From contig CAUDNR010000497.1 of the NCBI GenBank assembly GCA_958430865.1, positions 10,953 through 30,497 of the forward strand: a stretch of DNA of 19,545 bases. Reading direction: 5' to 3'. Under the pieces are notes generated by a model, which was given only the letters and a program-made list of their open reading frames with translations, was not told the origin of the DNA and searched no databases. Position numbers and translations under genes: made by a program. This document shows positions 19,034 to 19,545 of this stretch, piece after piece (within the stretch, counting starts at the first letter, position 1; every line of letters starts with the position of its first letter). The DNA comes from Entrophospora sp. SA101. Its lineage: Eukaryota > Glomeromycota > Glomeromycetes > Entrophosporales > Entrophosporaceae.

Positions 19034-19545
19034 TATTAATGCTATAATCTGAAACTCTTAGCTTGGGTGGAGGTATGAGTTTGGGTTTGGGTTCAGAGTA
19101 GGTTCTCTTCCCGAAACTGTTTAGGTAATTCAAAAGAGTTGGTGAGACTAATTATTAATATTATCAATAACTAATATTATTTGATAATATAATCTATTAA
19201 TAATTTTAATAATTTGTTAATTTATAGTGTTTTGGAATTATATATATTCTTACCTGCGTGAATCGAATCCTTGGTTCTTTTATACATGATTAAGATGTGC
19301 TTATTTTAAGATAAAAGTCTATAAACTCTTCTACAATCTCTAAGATGATAGATGATATTCAATCTAACAGTTTAAAAATAAATTTATATTATTCAAGGAA
19401 AATAATTATCACGGAATTTAATATTAAATGGGTGTTTAACAGGAGAGACCGTCCTATATAAGGAATGAATTTTCACAATTGATTTCAATTTTTTTTATAC
19501 AGTTTAAAATACTTTTACAAGGGTATCATGTAGCCCATTCTTGCA
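19034..19545. other. Right-end non-coding stretch
   Basis: AT-rich with no supported gene. A TATA-like sequence cctatataagga lies at about 19454-19465 and may belong to a plus-strand gene beyond the window. Confidence 0.35.

Noticed and set aside
19240..19285. tRNA T-loop-like gaatcgaatcc
   Set aside because: No acceptor or anticodon stems pair on either strand.

Overview
The window looks like nuclear DNA from a very AT-rich, repeat-laden fungus. Three things suggest this: a split mitochondrial-type coproporphyrinogen oxidase gene with a GT-AG intron, a secreted proteinase K-like protease with a decayed sister copy, and many broken gene pieces among transposon-like repeats. An arbuscular mycorrhizal fungus (Rhizophagus-like Glomeromycota) is my best guess. 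This rests on base composition and on recollection of gene families, not on a search.

Layout. 1-1662 is a repeat block made of two parts, A (1-724) and B (716-1662), both found again at the right end. 1663-3200 is mostly non-coding, with an inverted pair of 16-bp-period repeats (1787-1904) and a microsatellite. 3225-4106 (minus) is a coiled-coil gene broken by one in-frame stop and at least three frame changes. 4540-4838 is a remnant of a membrane-protein gene. 5076-6356 (minus) is an intact subtilisin-like protease, and 6895-7600 holds a scrambled relic of a second one. 8018-8171 is a textbook hAT-type MITE with an exact 8-bp target duplication. 9190-10624 is HEM13/CPOX. 11515-11676 is a short relic of a RecQ-type helicase. 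13456-13703 is a small spliced coding fragment.

The right end (13898-18917) is a mosaic of repeats. It holds a direct copy of B, a 16-bp tandem array, and two inverted paralogous coding segments. A 1487-bp head-to-tail duplication follows, and it carries inverted copies of A. The left block's A-B join is exactly what inversion between two inverted 9-bp sites at 13898 and 18194 would produce, so the two ends of the window look like alternative isomers of one locus.

Only two genes look functional. The protease is predicted to be secreted and the oxidase to act in haem synthesis in mitochondria. They are unrelated in function and there is no sign of an operon. I found no rRNA, tRNA or CRISPR array, and no clear new multi-gene system. 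The most unusual content is the rearranged repeat architecture and the 16-bp repeat family.
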